Source: Moraxellaceae bacterium
GTDB taxonomy: Bacteria; Pseudomonadota; Gammaproteobacteria; Pseudomonadales; Moraxellaceae
DNA: 15,002 nucleotides
Assembly (NCBI GenBank): GCA_021156385.1
Contig: JAJNDL010000004.1
Location: 1-15,002 of the forward strand
Direction of reading: 5' to 3'
Positions 1-6,866 of this stretch are shown in pieces. The notes below the pieces were generated by a model, which saw nothing but the letters and a program-made list of their open reading frames with translations, did no database searches and was not told the DNA's origin. Position numbers and translations under genes: made by a program. Numbering within the stretch: the stretch's first letter is position 1; each line of letters begins with the position of its first letter.

Positions 1-408
1 CTAGACGATCCGATAAATCATCGACCCGCTTGCCACGCCCTTGCCATCGGCGTCGACAATGTCCACATCACAGAACACCAATTCCTTACCGCGCCGGCGG
101 ACGATGCCTGTCGCCAGGATGTCTTTCCCGATAGCTGCTGACAGATAATTAATCGTGAGGCTGACCGTTGCGGCCTTGACACCTCGCGACACATCATGGC
201 CAGACCAGGCGGCAAGCGCCCCCGTCAAGTCGAGCAAACTGCTCATGACACCACCGTGCAGGGCCTCGCCACCGCCCACCAACTCATGGCGGAAGGGGAT
301 CCTAACGGTGACTCGGTCCGGGACAAGGTCAACGATCTCGATACCTAACAGTTTCTGAAACGGAACACTTGGGTACGCCGCTACCAAAGCCTCCACAAAC
401 TCGCTCAT
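1..408 (-). CDS. PaaI-type hotdog thioesterase
   Basis: This is a complete 135-residue single-hotdog protein, the normal length for PaaI/YbdB-type acyl-CoA thioesterases, which hydrolyse acyl- or aryl-CoA in the cytosol. The family signature is visible: HGGVMSSLLD at residues 51-60, where the HGG helix start and Asp60 correspond to the catalytic region, followed by the beta-sheet stretch KAATVSLTINYLSAA (about 78-92) and a C-terminal ASGSMIYRI strand. The ATG at 406-408 is preceded by AAAGGAG about 6 bases upstream, so the start is well supported. It lies 97 bases downstream of the flavin monooxygenase gene, on the same strand, with its own ribosome site. It may share that transcript and recycle CoA from dead-end thioesters. 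The family call is firm; the substrate is unknown. Confidence 0.88.
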   Translation of the reverse strand: MSEFVEALVAAYPSVPFQKLLGIEIVDLVPDRVTVRIPFRHELVGGGEALHGGVMSSLLDLTGALAAWSGHDVSRGVKAATVSLTINYLSAAIGKDILATGIVRRRGKELVFCDVDIVDADGKGVASGSMIYRIV

Positions 409-505
409 ACAATCTCCTTTCGGGCTAAGCCCTTCAAATCAAGGCGGCGCCCTTGGTGACCGGGGACGACTCGGGTTTAACAGCTTCCACTTTAATGACT
501 GCCCT

Positions 506-2035
506 TCAAGAGGTGGCTGGCGCACACTTACTGCCCTCCGATACGCGCGGTCTGCTGAACTGCATCGCACCGTCATCAATCCTGCCGCGGCGAATCATGT
601 TCATGTCGAGGGCGTAGTTCTGGAACAACTTCCAAGGGACCTTGTCGCCCTGCTGAGGAAGACGGTCAACGGCTCGCTGGAGATAGCCCGACGTCATGTC
701 AAGAAACGGCGTTCGTTTGACTGAGGCATCGTTCACGCGCGGTACGCATATCTTCGTGCCGGTCTTGTCCATGTGCCCGAGAAGACGGCACACGTACTCG
801 GCGATGAGATCCGCCTTCAGCGTCCATGAGGCGTTGGTATAGCCCATGGTGTTCGAAAGGTTCGGCAGATCGCTGAACATCATGCCTTTATAATTGAGTG
901 CCTGTGCAGTTTGGTAGGGCTCGCCGTCGACGACAAACTCGGTTCCCCCGAAGAGCTGCAGTTCGAGACCAGTAGCACAGACAACCATGTCTGCCACCAA
1001 CTCCTTTCCACTCTTCAGCTTGATGCCCTGCTCGGTGAAGCAGTCGACATGGTCGGTGACTACTGACGCCTTGCCCATTTTCAGTGCCCTGAACATATCG
1101 CCGTTCGGCACTGCGCAAAGGCGTTGATCCCAGGGGTTGTAGCTCGGCGTGAAGTGCCTCATGTCAAAGCTCTTCCCCACCTGTGCACGTACCTGCGCCA
1201 GCAGCAGGCGTCGGACAGCCTTCGGGCGCGAACGCGACAGTTTGAACATTCCAGCAGTCAGCGCAATATTGCGCGTGCGCCCGATGCGGTATACGAACAT
1301 TTCAGGCAGCACCCGGCGCAGCGCCCTGGAGAGCAGGTCCCTTTGCGGCACGGTAAGAACGTAGGTAGGAGAACGTTGCACCATGGTGACGTGCGCAGCC
1401 TTGTCAGTCATGGCTGGCACTACGGTGACTGCGGTCGCCCCCGAACCGATCACCACGACTTTCTTGCCTGCATAGTCGAGGTCCTTGGGCCAGAACTGCG
1501 GCAAGACAAACTTGCCCTTGTACTTTGCCAAGCCCTTGAACTCCGGCACGTACCCTTTGTCGTAATTATAGTAGCCGGAGCACATCATCAGGAAATTGCA
1601 GGTATAGATCTCGATGGCATCAGTTACCTTCGGTTCGACGCCGGCCTCATAGCTGCCAACCTTCGCCTCTACGGTCCACAGCGCCGTCTCACTCGACCAG
1701 GAGGCCTTGATTACCTTATGCCCAAAGCGAATGTGTCGGTCGATGCCGTTTTCGCGCGCAGTCTCGCGCACGTAATCCCGGATCTTGGGGCCGTCAGCGA
1801 TGATCTGGGTGTCAGTCCACGGCTTAAAGTTGTAGCCGAGGGTGAACATGTCGGAATCGGACCGGATACCGGGATAACGGAAAATGTCCCAGGTTCCACC
1901 AATGGCAGCGCGGCGCTCGAGGATGGCGTAGGTCTTGCCCAGGCACTTGTCCTGGAGATGGTAGGCCGCGCTGATACCGGAGATGCCGGCGCCTACGATC
2001 AGTACATCGAAATGGTTGGTTTTCATTGCGGTCAC
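506..2035 (-). CDS. EthA-like flavin-containing monooxygenase (Baeyer-Villiger type, altered fingerprint)
   Basis: A 509-residue protein close in length and sequence style to mycobacterial EthA and other FAD/NADPH Baeyer-Villiger monooxygenases, which insert oxygen next to a ketone to give an ester or lactone. The FAD Rossmann motif is GAGISG (15-20), the long BVMO fingerprint GGTWDIFRYPGIRSD (46-60) is intact, and the NADPH Rossmann motif is GSGATA (197-202). The short fingerprint FxGxxxHxxxW reads Y172-x-G174-xxx-L178-xxx-W182, so the usual His is Leu (codon TTG) and Phe is Tyr. The GTG at 2035 has AAAGGG about 7 bases upstream; an ATG at 2026 is the alternative start. It lies 15 bases after the metal-dependent hydrolase gene, certainly cotranscribed. 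The family is secure; true Baeyer-Villiger activity is uncertain because of the missing His. Confidence 0.9.
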   Translation of the reverse strand: MTAMKTNHFDVLIVGAGISGISAAYHLQDKCLGKTYAILERRAAIGGTWDIFRYPGIRSDSDMFTLGYNFKPWTDTQIIADGPKIRDYVRETARENGIDRHIRFGHKVIKASWSSETALWTVEAKVGSYEAGVEPKVTDAIEIYTCNFLMMCSGYYNYDKGYVPEFKGLAKYKGKFVLPQFWPKDLDYAGKKVVVIGSGATAVTVVPAMTDKAAHVTMVQRSPTYVLTVPQRDLLSRALRRVLPEMFVYRIGRTRNIALTAGMFKLSRSRPKAVRRLLLAQVRAQVGKSFDMRHFTPSYNPWDQRLCAVPNGDMFRALKMGKASVVTDHVDCFTEQGIKLKSGKELVADMVVCATGLELQLFGGTEFVVDGEPYQTAQALNYKGMMFSDLPNLSNTMGYTNASWTLKADLIAEYVCRLLGHMDKTGTKICVPRVNDASVKRTPFLDMTSGYLQRAVDRLPQQGDKVPWKLFQNYALDMNMIRRGRIDDGAMQFSRPRVSEGSKCAPATS

Positions 2036-2050
2036 GGTCAGCCCTTTCTA

Positions 2051-2959
2051 TCAATGCACAGCTGCTTCCATCAGGGAAGAACGGTTCTTGAAGTATTTGT
2101 TCAGGAGGCCGTCGTCGCCGAACATGGCCTTCGCCCACTTTGCCTCAAGCGCCGTTGTATCGTGCTGCGCAGGATGGAAGCGCTTGGCCAGGAACAATGG
2201 CAACTTCGGCAGGACACCTGTGACAAAGCCCTGGCGGCCGAACAGGAGGTTCAAGCCCTTGCCGATGTCTTTGATATCGGTAGCCTTGCCCTCTCTCGCC
2301 ACCAGCCATGCCCAGCTCATGAACACGGCGGGCACCAGGGTCACGACCACGGCCGCGGCTGCCGCTGTGCGCTCGATACGCGAGTTGCCCACGAGCTCAT
2401 AAACATCATAGGCGACCGCCTTGTGCTCGAGCTCCTCGAACGCGTGCCACTGCCAGAGCTTGATCATCTCCGGGTCAGCCTTTTCAGCGAACTGCGGATT
2501 CTCAAGAAGCTCTTCAGCGAGCAGCGCGGTGAAGTGCTCCATGAATGTCGTGGCCGCGATCTGGGTGCTCTTCGGCAGGTGGTCCAGCACGCCCAATCCA
2601 AGCTTTACAGCGGCCACAGGAAAGCTCAGGTCAATGCCGCTCTGCTCGAGCAGTTCATTTAGTTTGTCATGCTCACGCCCATGGATCGCCTCCTGCCCCA
2701 TGAAGCCGGACACCTGATCCTTCAGACGTGCATCCTTGACGATGTCACGGAAATTTCTCACGGAATCCATAAAGAAGCGCTCGCCCGGCGGAAACCAGCT
2801 CGACAGCATGGCGAAGAACAGCGTAGCCGTGGCGTTGTCGTCGTAGAAATAACGTTTTGTGGCATCCATGCGGAAATCCATCTGGCGGGGCGGAATGCCG
2901 ACGCGGGCTCCGGCGGGCTGGTGATGCTTGGTATTCATCGTGGTGGTTTCTTCAATCAT
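2051..2959 (-). CDS. COG3687-type metal-dependent hydrolase (PF10118-like)
   Basis: A 302-residue protein of the 'predicted metal-dependent hydrolase' family, whose members often sit beside flavin monooxygenases and SDRs in bacterial ketone or steroid catabolic clusters. Likely metal ligands recur in helical motifs: E90-xx-H93-xxx-H97 in GQEAIHGREH, E141-H142 in MEHFTALLAEE, and H172-xx-E175-E176-xx-H179 in WHAFEELEHK. The pattern recalls ferritin-like dimetal proteins. An alanine/valine-rich hydrophobic stretch at about 198-222 may be membrane-associated. The ATG at 2957-2959 has AGGAG about 8 bases upstream; the internal Met8 is a weaker alternative. It is the first gene of the cluster with the monooxygenase and thioesterase. 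It might open the ester made by the monooxygenase, but no reaction is firmly established for the family. Confidence 0.85.
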   Translation of the reverse strand: MIEETTTMNTKHHQPAGARVGIPPRQMDFRMDATKRYFYDDNATATLFFAMLSSWFPPGERFFMDSVRNFRDIVKDARLKDQVSGFMGQEAIHGREHDKLNELLEQSGIDLSFPVAAVKLGLGVLDHLPKSTQIAATTFMEHFTALLAEELLENPQFAEKADPEMIKLWQWHAFEELEHKAVAYDVYELVGNSRIERTAAAAAVVVTLVPAVFMSWAWLVAREGKATDIKDIGKGLNLLFGRQGFVTGVLPKLPLFLAKRFHPAQHDTTALEAKWAKAMFGDDGLLNKYFKNRSSLMEAAVH

Positions 2960-3289
2960 GGCGCGTACTCCTGTTGTAATTGCGTTTTATAAGAGGCCCA
3001 ATTCGCTGGCTGCCTTGCGTCCCCTGAGGTGATCTGCCAGTAAGGGTTTCCGCTGCCCTTGAACTGGCGCCGGCTACTGTGATGCGCCCCAAAGCGACGC
3101 GTCATGTCGATCAGCTGCGATCCTTTCGAGGGGCTGGTAAATGGGATCCGCCGAGGAGCAGGCTGTCGCCCTGCGCGCAACTCAAGAGATCCGCTCCCAC
3201 ATAACCCCGACCGCGACTCGGGCTCCGCCAACGCGCCAACCCAGTCACGATAAGAGGAAAACTGGCCCGCAAAGGCAGCGCCCACACCC

Positions 3290-3305
3290 TTGGTCGTATG
3301 ACCAA
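3290..3305. promoter_or_regulatory. Operator site 1, TTGGTC-GTAT-GACCAA
   Basis: A perfect 6-bp inverted repeat with a 4-bp spacer, matching the TTGGYC-N4-GRCCAA consensus shared with 8072-8087, 14095-14110 and 14131-14146. It lies 12 bases downstream of a GATAAT -10 box reading toward the hydrolase/monooxygenase cluster. That places it about +4 to +20 of the predicted transcript, a position where a bound dimer would repress. The length and symmetry fit a TetR-like dimer, but that assignment is inference. Confidence 0.72.
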
Positions 3306-3317
3306 ATGTAAGGCGAA

Positions 3318-3323
3318 ATTATC
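3318..3323 (-). promoter_or_regulatory. Putative -10 box (GATAAT) of the hydrolase/monooxygenase cluster
   Basis: On the minus strand GATAAT matches the sigma-70 -10 consensus at five of six positions. No good -35 hexamer is visible at 16-18 bases; the nearest TTG-like element (TTGGTT) is too close. The promoter may therefore be weak or activator-dependent. The spacing to operator 1 mirrors that at the other two operons, which supports the call. Confidence 0.45.
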
Positions 3324-3492
3324 AGCAGGCACGGTTAACCAACAGGTGCATGCGTGCCAAATGGCTATCATTTTGGGCCATGGTGGCTTTACGAGCGGCG
3401 CTACCGATTACGCCGGTTTCGGCAGAGGCGTTTGCTTCTGCTCTTGATTCCTCGAACTTGTGATGTCCGGATCAGGCCGCCTGTCTACTTAG

Positions 3493-3783
3493 CCGACTGT
3501 ACGGATTTCCGGAGCCAGCTCTCCCTGGGCGACACGCTACGAGCGCCTCGCCCATGTGAACTCCTTCGGCCATGCCCAACTGCGCGGAGTACTGCCGGCC
3601 AGGCTGCTGCAGACGCCGCTGCCGGTGGATGCGGTGGCAGCACACGTTGGCAACGAGGACACATCGAATTTCAGCCGCACCTTTCGGCGCTGGGTGGGCA
3701 TGACACCGAGCGAGTTCCGCGCGGGCACCACGCGCAGGGTGGAGTCGTGCGGCCCGGATGTCACGGCACGTTCGGGCTATTGA
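3493..3783 (+). pseudogene. C-terminal remnant of an AraC-family transcriptional regulator
   Basis: On the plus strand the open frame ending with TGA at 3781-3783 encodes the end of an AraC-type DNA-binding domain. It reads RYERLAHVNSFGHAQ, then RLLQTPLPVDAVAAHVGNED, then the hallmark second helix-turn-helix TSNFSRTFRRWVGMTPSEFR. An in-frame TAG lies upstream at 3490-3492, and no frame upstream gives the roughly 200-residue N-terminal domain or first helix expected of a 300-350-residue regulator. The residue before the NED stretch is Asn-context 'GNED' where functional relatives usually have GYED. A GTG at 3556 could in principle start a 75-residue peptide, but this is best read as a decayed gene. 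AraC regulators commonly neighbour monooxygenase/COG3687 hydrolase clusters, so it is probably the former local regulator. The only gene-like sequence found on the plus strand besides the IS relic. Confidence 0.65.
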
Positions 3784-3906
3784 AGAAAAAGACCGGAGGG
3801 ACGTGGGCACGCCGATTCGCCTCGTGGCCGAACTCACGACGTGAGTCTGCCACTGTCCACTGGCGTGCTCAGCGCCTGGCAAGATTCCCGACTGTCCGCC
3901 TTTACC

Positions 3907-3928
3907 GGGAGCTGCGAACTATGCTCCC
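3907..3928 (-). terminator. Possible hairpin directly after the acyl-CoA dehydrogenase stop
   Basis: GGGAGC-N10-GCTCCC forms a 6-bp GC-rich stem that begins at the base after the TGA (3929-3931). It would close the five-gene operon, but the loop is long and no T-run follows on the minus strand, so intrinsic termination is uncertain. Confidence 0.3.
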
Positions 3929-5080
3929 TCAGAGCGAACGGGCGATGATCTCCTTCATGATTTCGCTGGTCCCGCCATAAATGCGCTGCACGCGCGCATC
4001 GGCGTAGAGCTGGGTAATCGGATACTCCAGCATATAGCCGTAGCCACCGAAGAACTGCACGCACTCGTCGATGACCTTGCACTCCAGCTCGCTCAGCCAG
4101 AGCTTGGCGATGGACGCCGTCGCGGTGTCCATGGAGCCGTTGATCAGGCGCTCGACACAGTTGTCGGTAAAGGTACGCGCCACCACCGCCTGCGCCTTCA
4201 CCTCGGCCAGCTTGAAGCGGGTGTTCTGCATGTCGAACACGGAGCGTCCGAACGCCTTGCGGTCCTTGGTGTACTGCACCGTGAGGTCCAGCGCGCGCTC
4301 GATGCGCCCGATAGAGATATTGGCCAGGATGGTCCGCTCGTAGGGCAGCTCCTGCATGAGCTGATAGAAACCCTGCCCCTCGACACCGCCCAGCAGGTTC
4401 GCCGCCGGCACGCGCACCTCGTCGAAGAAAAGTTCGCAGGTGTCCTGCCCTTTCTGCCCGAGCTTCTCCAGGATGCGGCCGACCTTGAAACCCGGCGCGT
4501 TCTTCGTCTCCAGCAGGAGCAATGACACGCCCTTGGCGCCGGCGCCGGTATCCGTCTTGGCGACAACCACGATGAGGTCGGCCAGGAAGCCATTGGAAAT
4601 GAAGATCTTCGAGCCATTGATGACGTAGTCATCGCCATCGCGCACGGCCGTGGTCCGCACCCCCTGGAGATCGGAGCCGGCATTGGGTTCCGACATGGCA
4701 ATCGCTCCCACCATCTCGCCGGACGCAAGCTGCGGCAGGTATTTACGTTTTTGCCCCTCAGTGCCCTGGTTGAGGATGTAGTGCGCGGCAATGGCATGGA
4801 CATGCACCCCGAAGGAAGAGTCGCCGGCATAGGCAAGCTCCTCGAACAGCACGGCCATATGCCCGTAGTGACCTGCGCTGCCACCGTACTCCTCGGGCAC
4901 GTCGGCCAGCAGCACACCGAGCGCACCCGCCTCCCGCCACAGCTCGCGGTCCACATGCTGTTGCGCGCGCCACTTATCTTCGTGGGCCGCCACTTTCGCC
5001 TGCACGAAGCGGCGCACCATGTCGCGATAGGTGCGAAGGTCGGCGTCCATCCAGGCCGGTTGAGGCGAAGTTGTCATCAT
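3929..5080 (-). CDS. Acyl-CoA dehydrogenase (long-chain/isovaleryl-CoA dehydrogenase class)
   Basis: A 383-residue FAD-dependent acyl-CoA dehydrogenase, the usual length, catalysing the first (2,3-dehydrogenation) step of beta-oxidation in the cytosol. Visible motifs are the FAD-binding AIAMSEPNAGSDLQG (126-140), KIFISNG, the RKAFGRSVFDMQ helix and the C-terminal FFGGYGYMLEYPITQLYADA and RIYGGTSEIMKEIIAR. The C-terminal motif has IYGGT rather than the IYEGT of short/medium-chain enzymes. The catalytic base is therefore expected at Glu248 in ELPYERT, as in the LCAD and IVD classes. The ATG at 5078-5080 has GGGAGA about 7 bases upstream; the longer frame to 5113 would overlap the SDR stop and lacks such a site. 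It is the last gene of the five-gene operon, 16 bases after the SDR. The substrate is unknown, but the LCAD/IVD-type active site suits long or branched acyl chains. Confidence 0.92.
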   Translation of the reverse strand: MMTTSPQPAWMDADLRTYRDMVRRFVQAKVAAHEDKWRAQQHVDRELWREAGALGVLLADVPEEYGGSAGHYGHMAVLFEELAYAGDSSFGVHVHAIAAHYILNQGTEGQKRKYLPQLASGEMVGAIAMSEPNAGSDLQGVRTTAVRDGDDYVINGSKIFISNGFLADLIVVVAKTDTGAGAKGVSLLLLETKNAPGFKVGRILEKLGQKGQDTCELFFDEVRVPAANLLGGVEGQGFYQLMQELPYERTILANISIGRIERALDLTVQYTKDRKAFGRSVFDMQNTRFKLAEVKAQAVVARTFTDNCVERLINGSMDTATASIAKLWLSELECKVIDECVQFFGGYGYMLEYPITQLYADARVQRIYGGTSEIMKEIIARSL

Positions 5081-5096
5081 GGGTTCTCCCGAAAGA

Positions 5097-5927
5097 TCAA
5101 AGGGCCAGGCCACCGCCGCACACTACGGTCTGGCCACTGATGTAGTTGGATTCAGGCGTACAAAGCAGGTAAACGGCATCGGCCGCCTCCTCCGGCGTGC
5201 CGGCACGCCCCAGCGGAATGCCGGACTCGAAGGTCCTGGCCAGGTCGGGACTGATGCCGACCTTGATGTCGCGACCCTCGATGCGGATGGTGGCATCGCC
5301 ACCGGCCACCGCTTCTGTCAGACGGGTCCGGATCATGCCGAAGGCCACGCAGTTCACGTTGACCTTGTAGCGGCCCCACTCCTTGGCGAGCGTCATGGTC
5401 ATGCCGAGCATGCCGGCCTTGGCGGCGGCGTAGTTCACCTGGCCGGCATTGCCGCCGAGGCCGGCAATCGAAGAGATGTTCACCACCTTGCGGAACACCT
5501 CGCGTCCCTGCTCCTGCTCGGCCTTGCTCAGATTGCGGAGCACCGGCTGCGCGGCGCGCAGGATGCGGAACGGCGCCGTAAGGTGCACGTCCATCATGGC
5601 GTACCACTGTTCGTCGGACATCTTCTGGATCACGCTGTCCCAGGTATAGCCGGCATTGTTGACGATGATGTCCAGTCCCTGGAAAGACTGCAGGGCGGTC
5701 TTGATGAAGCGGTCCGCGAAATCCGGCGCGGTCACACTGCCGACGCAGGCCACCGCTTCACCGCCGCGCTCCCGGATCAGGGCGACCACCTCCTCGGCCG
5801 GGCTCGCCTCCAGGTCATTGACAACCAGACGGGCACCCTCGCTGGCGAGCTTGAGTGCAATGCAGCGGCCGATACCGCGGCCGGAACCGGTGACGAGGGC
5901 GACTTTGCCGGCGAGCTTTTGCGTCAT
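5097..5927 (-). CDS. SDR-family 3-hydroxyacyl-CoA dehydrogenase (FabG/MFE-2-like)
   Basis: A 276-residue classical short-chain dehydrogenase. The nucleotide motif is TGSGRGIG (13-20), the structural NNAG is at 90-93, and the catalytic Ser153 and Y166-xxx-K170 have the normal 13- and 4-residue spacing in ISSIAGLGGNAGQVNYAAAK. The usual active-site Asn of FabG is His115 in the DVHLTAPFR motif; a similar VHL is common in MFE-2/HSD17B4-like SDR domains. Asp38 after the second strand favours NAD over NADP. The ATG at 5925-5927 has GGAAG about 8 bases upstream. It lies 66 bases after the MaoC subunit gene and 16 before the acyl-CoA dehydrogenase. In this operon the natural role is oxidation of 3-hydroxyacyl-CoA to 3-ketoacyl-CoA. 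The exact substrate is inferred from context. Confidence 0.9.
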   Translation of the reverse strand: MTQKLAGKVALVTGSGRGIGRCIALKLASEGARLVVNDLEASPAEEVVALIRERGGEAVACVGSVTAPDFADRFIKTALQSFQGLDIIVNNAGYTWDSVIQKMSDEQWYAMMDVHLTAPFRILRAAQPVLRNLSKAEQEQGREVFRKVVNISSIAGLGGNAGQVNYAAAKAGMLGMTMTLAKEWGRYKVNVNCVAFGMIRTRLTEAVAGGDATIRIEGRDIKVGISPDLARTFESGIPLGRAGTPEEAADAVYLLCTPESNYISGQTVVCGGGLAL

Positions 5928-5993
5928 GTCGTTGCTTCCATAAGTGAAGGGAAAACGTTGAGGCGGGTGATACAGTTCGCAGGCAGCGCCGCT

Positions 5994-6404
5994 TCACACG
6001 GCAATGACCGCTTCGCCCAGCATTTTCACCTCGCCGTACTGATTGGCGGACTGAATCGCCACGCGCACGCGACTTTCACCGTCACCCTCCATTTTCTCGA
6101 CGATGTGACCCGTACAGGTGACAGCATTCTGCAGATGCGTGATGCCCACAAAGCGCGCCTCGAACGAACGTAGCTGCTGCTGGGGCACCCAGTTCGTAAG
6201 CAGGCGGCCCAACCAGGCCATCGACAGCATGCCGTGGGCGAAAACGTCCGGCATGCCGGCGCCACGGGCAAAATCGAGATCGATATGGATGGGGTTGTGA
6301 TCGCCCGAGGCGCCGGCGAACAGCGCCAGCGTGCCGCGGCCAATCGCCGGCAGCTGTAGTGGCGGCAGGGGCTGCCCCACAGCCATCTCATCGAATGACA
6401 TCAT
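5994..6404 (-). CDS. MaoC-like hydratase subunit with catalytic Asp/His
   Basis: A 136-residue single-hotdog protein of the MaoC / (R)-specific enoyl-CoA hydratase family. The hydratase-2 signature is complete: FAGASGDHNPIHIDLDFA, with Asp35 and His40 as the catalytic pair, followed by the overhanging segment DVFAHGMLSMAWLGRLL. Enzymes of this type add water to trans-2-enoyl-CoA to give (R)-3-hydroxyacyl-CoA. The ATG at 6402-6404 has GAGGGG 8 bases upstream; a second ATG follows directly. It starts 12 bases after the partner MaoC-N gene. The pair looks like a split double-hotdog hydratase in which this subunit carries catalysis, comparable to HadB of HadAB or one ChsH subunit. The family is firm and heterodimer formation is inferred. 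Confidence 0.9.
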   Translation of the reverse strand: MMSFDEMAVGQPLPPLQLPAIGRGTLALFAGASGDHNPIHIDLDFARGAGMPDVFAHGMLSMAWLGRLLTNWVPQQQLRSFEARFVGITHLQNAVTCTGHIVEKMEGDGESRVRVAIQSANQYGEVKMLGEAVIAV

Positions 6405-6416
6405 TCCGGAAACCCC

Positions 6417-6860
6417 TCAGCCATTGCGCTGGACGATCACGAAGGCAAGGTCGGTGACATGCTCGCCCGCCTGGTTGCTGACTCGGGTGTCCCGGGTAAC
6501 AAATTCCAGGGCACCATTTTTCTTGTCGCAGATGTCGGTAATTCGGCTCGCGAATGTGAGCACATCGCCGGCGCAGGCCGGCCGGTGATACACAAACCGC
6601 TGCTCGCCGTGCAGGATGCGCGCGAGATCCATGCCAAGCAGTTCGAGCCAGTCAAGCGGATCCGGCCTCTCGAGCTCCAGCGCGAACAGGAAGGTCGGCG
6701 GCACCGGCAACGAGCGGTAGCCCGCGCGCCTGGCGGCGGCCTCGTTGCTATAGACCGGCGAGGTTTCGCCGATGGCTTTGGCAAAGAAACGCAGCCGTCC
6801 GGCCTCGACCAGAACGGAATGGCCCGGCAATGTGCGCCCGATCTGGGATCTGTCCAGCAT
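6417..6860 (-). CDS. MaoC N-terminal-type (FAS1-like) dehydratase partner subunit
   Basis: A 147-residue hotdog protein resembling the N-terminal MaoC-like dehydratase domain (PF13452). Visible family stretches are FFAKAIGETSPVYSNEAAAR (25-44), the PVPPTFLFAL turn (52-61) and the central ILHGEQRFVYHRPACAGDVL (82-100). It lacks the D-x-N-P-x-H catalytic dyad, as expected for the non-catalytic half that shapes the acyl-binding pocket in heterodimers. The ATG at 6858-6860 lies 6 bases after the thiolase stop, with AGAAGG about 12 bases upstream overlapping the end of the thiolase gene, so translation is probably coupled. Together with the next gene it should form one enoyl-CoA hydratase. A role for it alone is unlikely. 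Confidence 0.87.
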   Translation of the reverse strand: MLDRSQIGRTLPGHSVLVEAGRLRFFAKAIGETSPVYSNEAAARRAGYRSLPVPPTFLFALELERPDPLDWLELLGMDLARILHGEQRFVYHRPACAGDVLTFASRITDICDKKNGALEFVTRDTRVSNQAGEHVTDLAFVIVQRNG

Positions 6861-6866
6861 GGGGCG

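Larger units (their letters stand above)
2960..3492. other. Intergenic region with long leader upstream of the hydrolase cluster
   Basis: About 530 bases without a gene I can support. Going upstream from the hydrolase start it holds a roughly 330-base leader, then the operator at 3290-3305 and a -10 box at 3318-3323. Minus-strand frame 2956-3285 is open for 109 codons, starts with GTG and ends in an ATGA overlap with the hydrolase gene. It has no ribosome site and no recognisable protein character, so I do not call it. Confidence 0.5.

Noticed and set aside
446..466. TTGGTGACCGGGG-like sequence upstream of the thioesterase gene
   Set aside because: It contains half-site-like words but not the six-base arms with four-base spacing of the operator.
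1124..2662. Plus-strand 512-codon open frame
   Set aside because: It is antisense to the monooxygenase and hydrolase, which have clear motifs. The translation has no family character; long antisense frames are common in GC-rich genes.
2956..3285. Minus-strand 109-codon frame with ATGA overlap to the hydrolase
   Set aside because: GTG start has no ribosome site and the translation lacks protein-like character; kept only as part of the long-leader finding.
3354..3980. Plus-strand 208-codon open frame
   Set aside because: Arg-rich translation in a different frame from the AraC remnant, running into the acyl-CoA dehydrogenase gene; no recognisable domain.
5079..6173. Plus-strand 364-codon open frame
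   Set aside because: Antisense to the SDR and MaoC genes; His/Gly/Ala-rich translation typical of a shadow frame.
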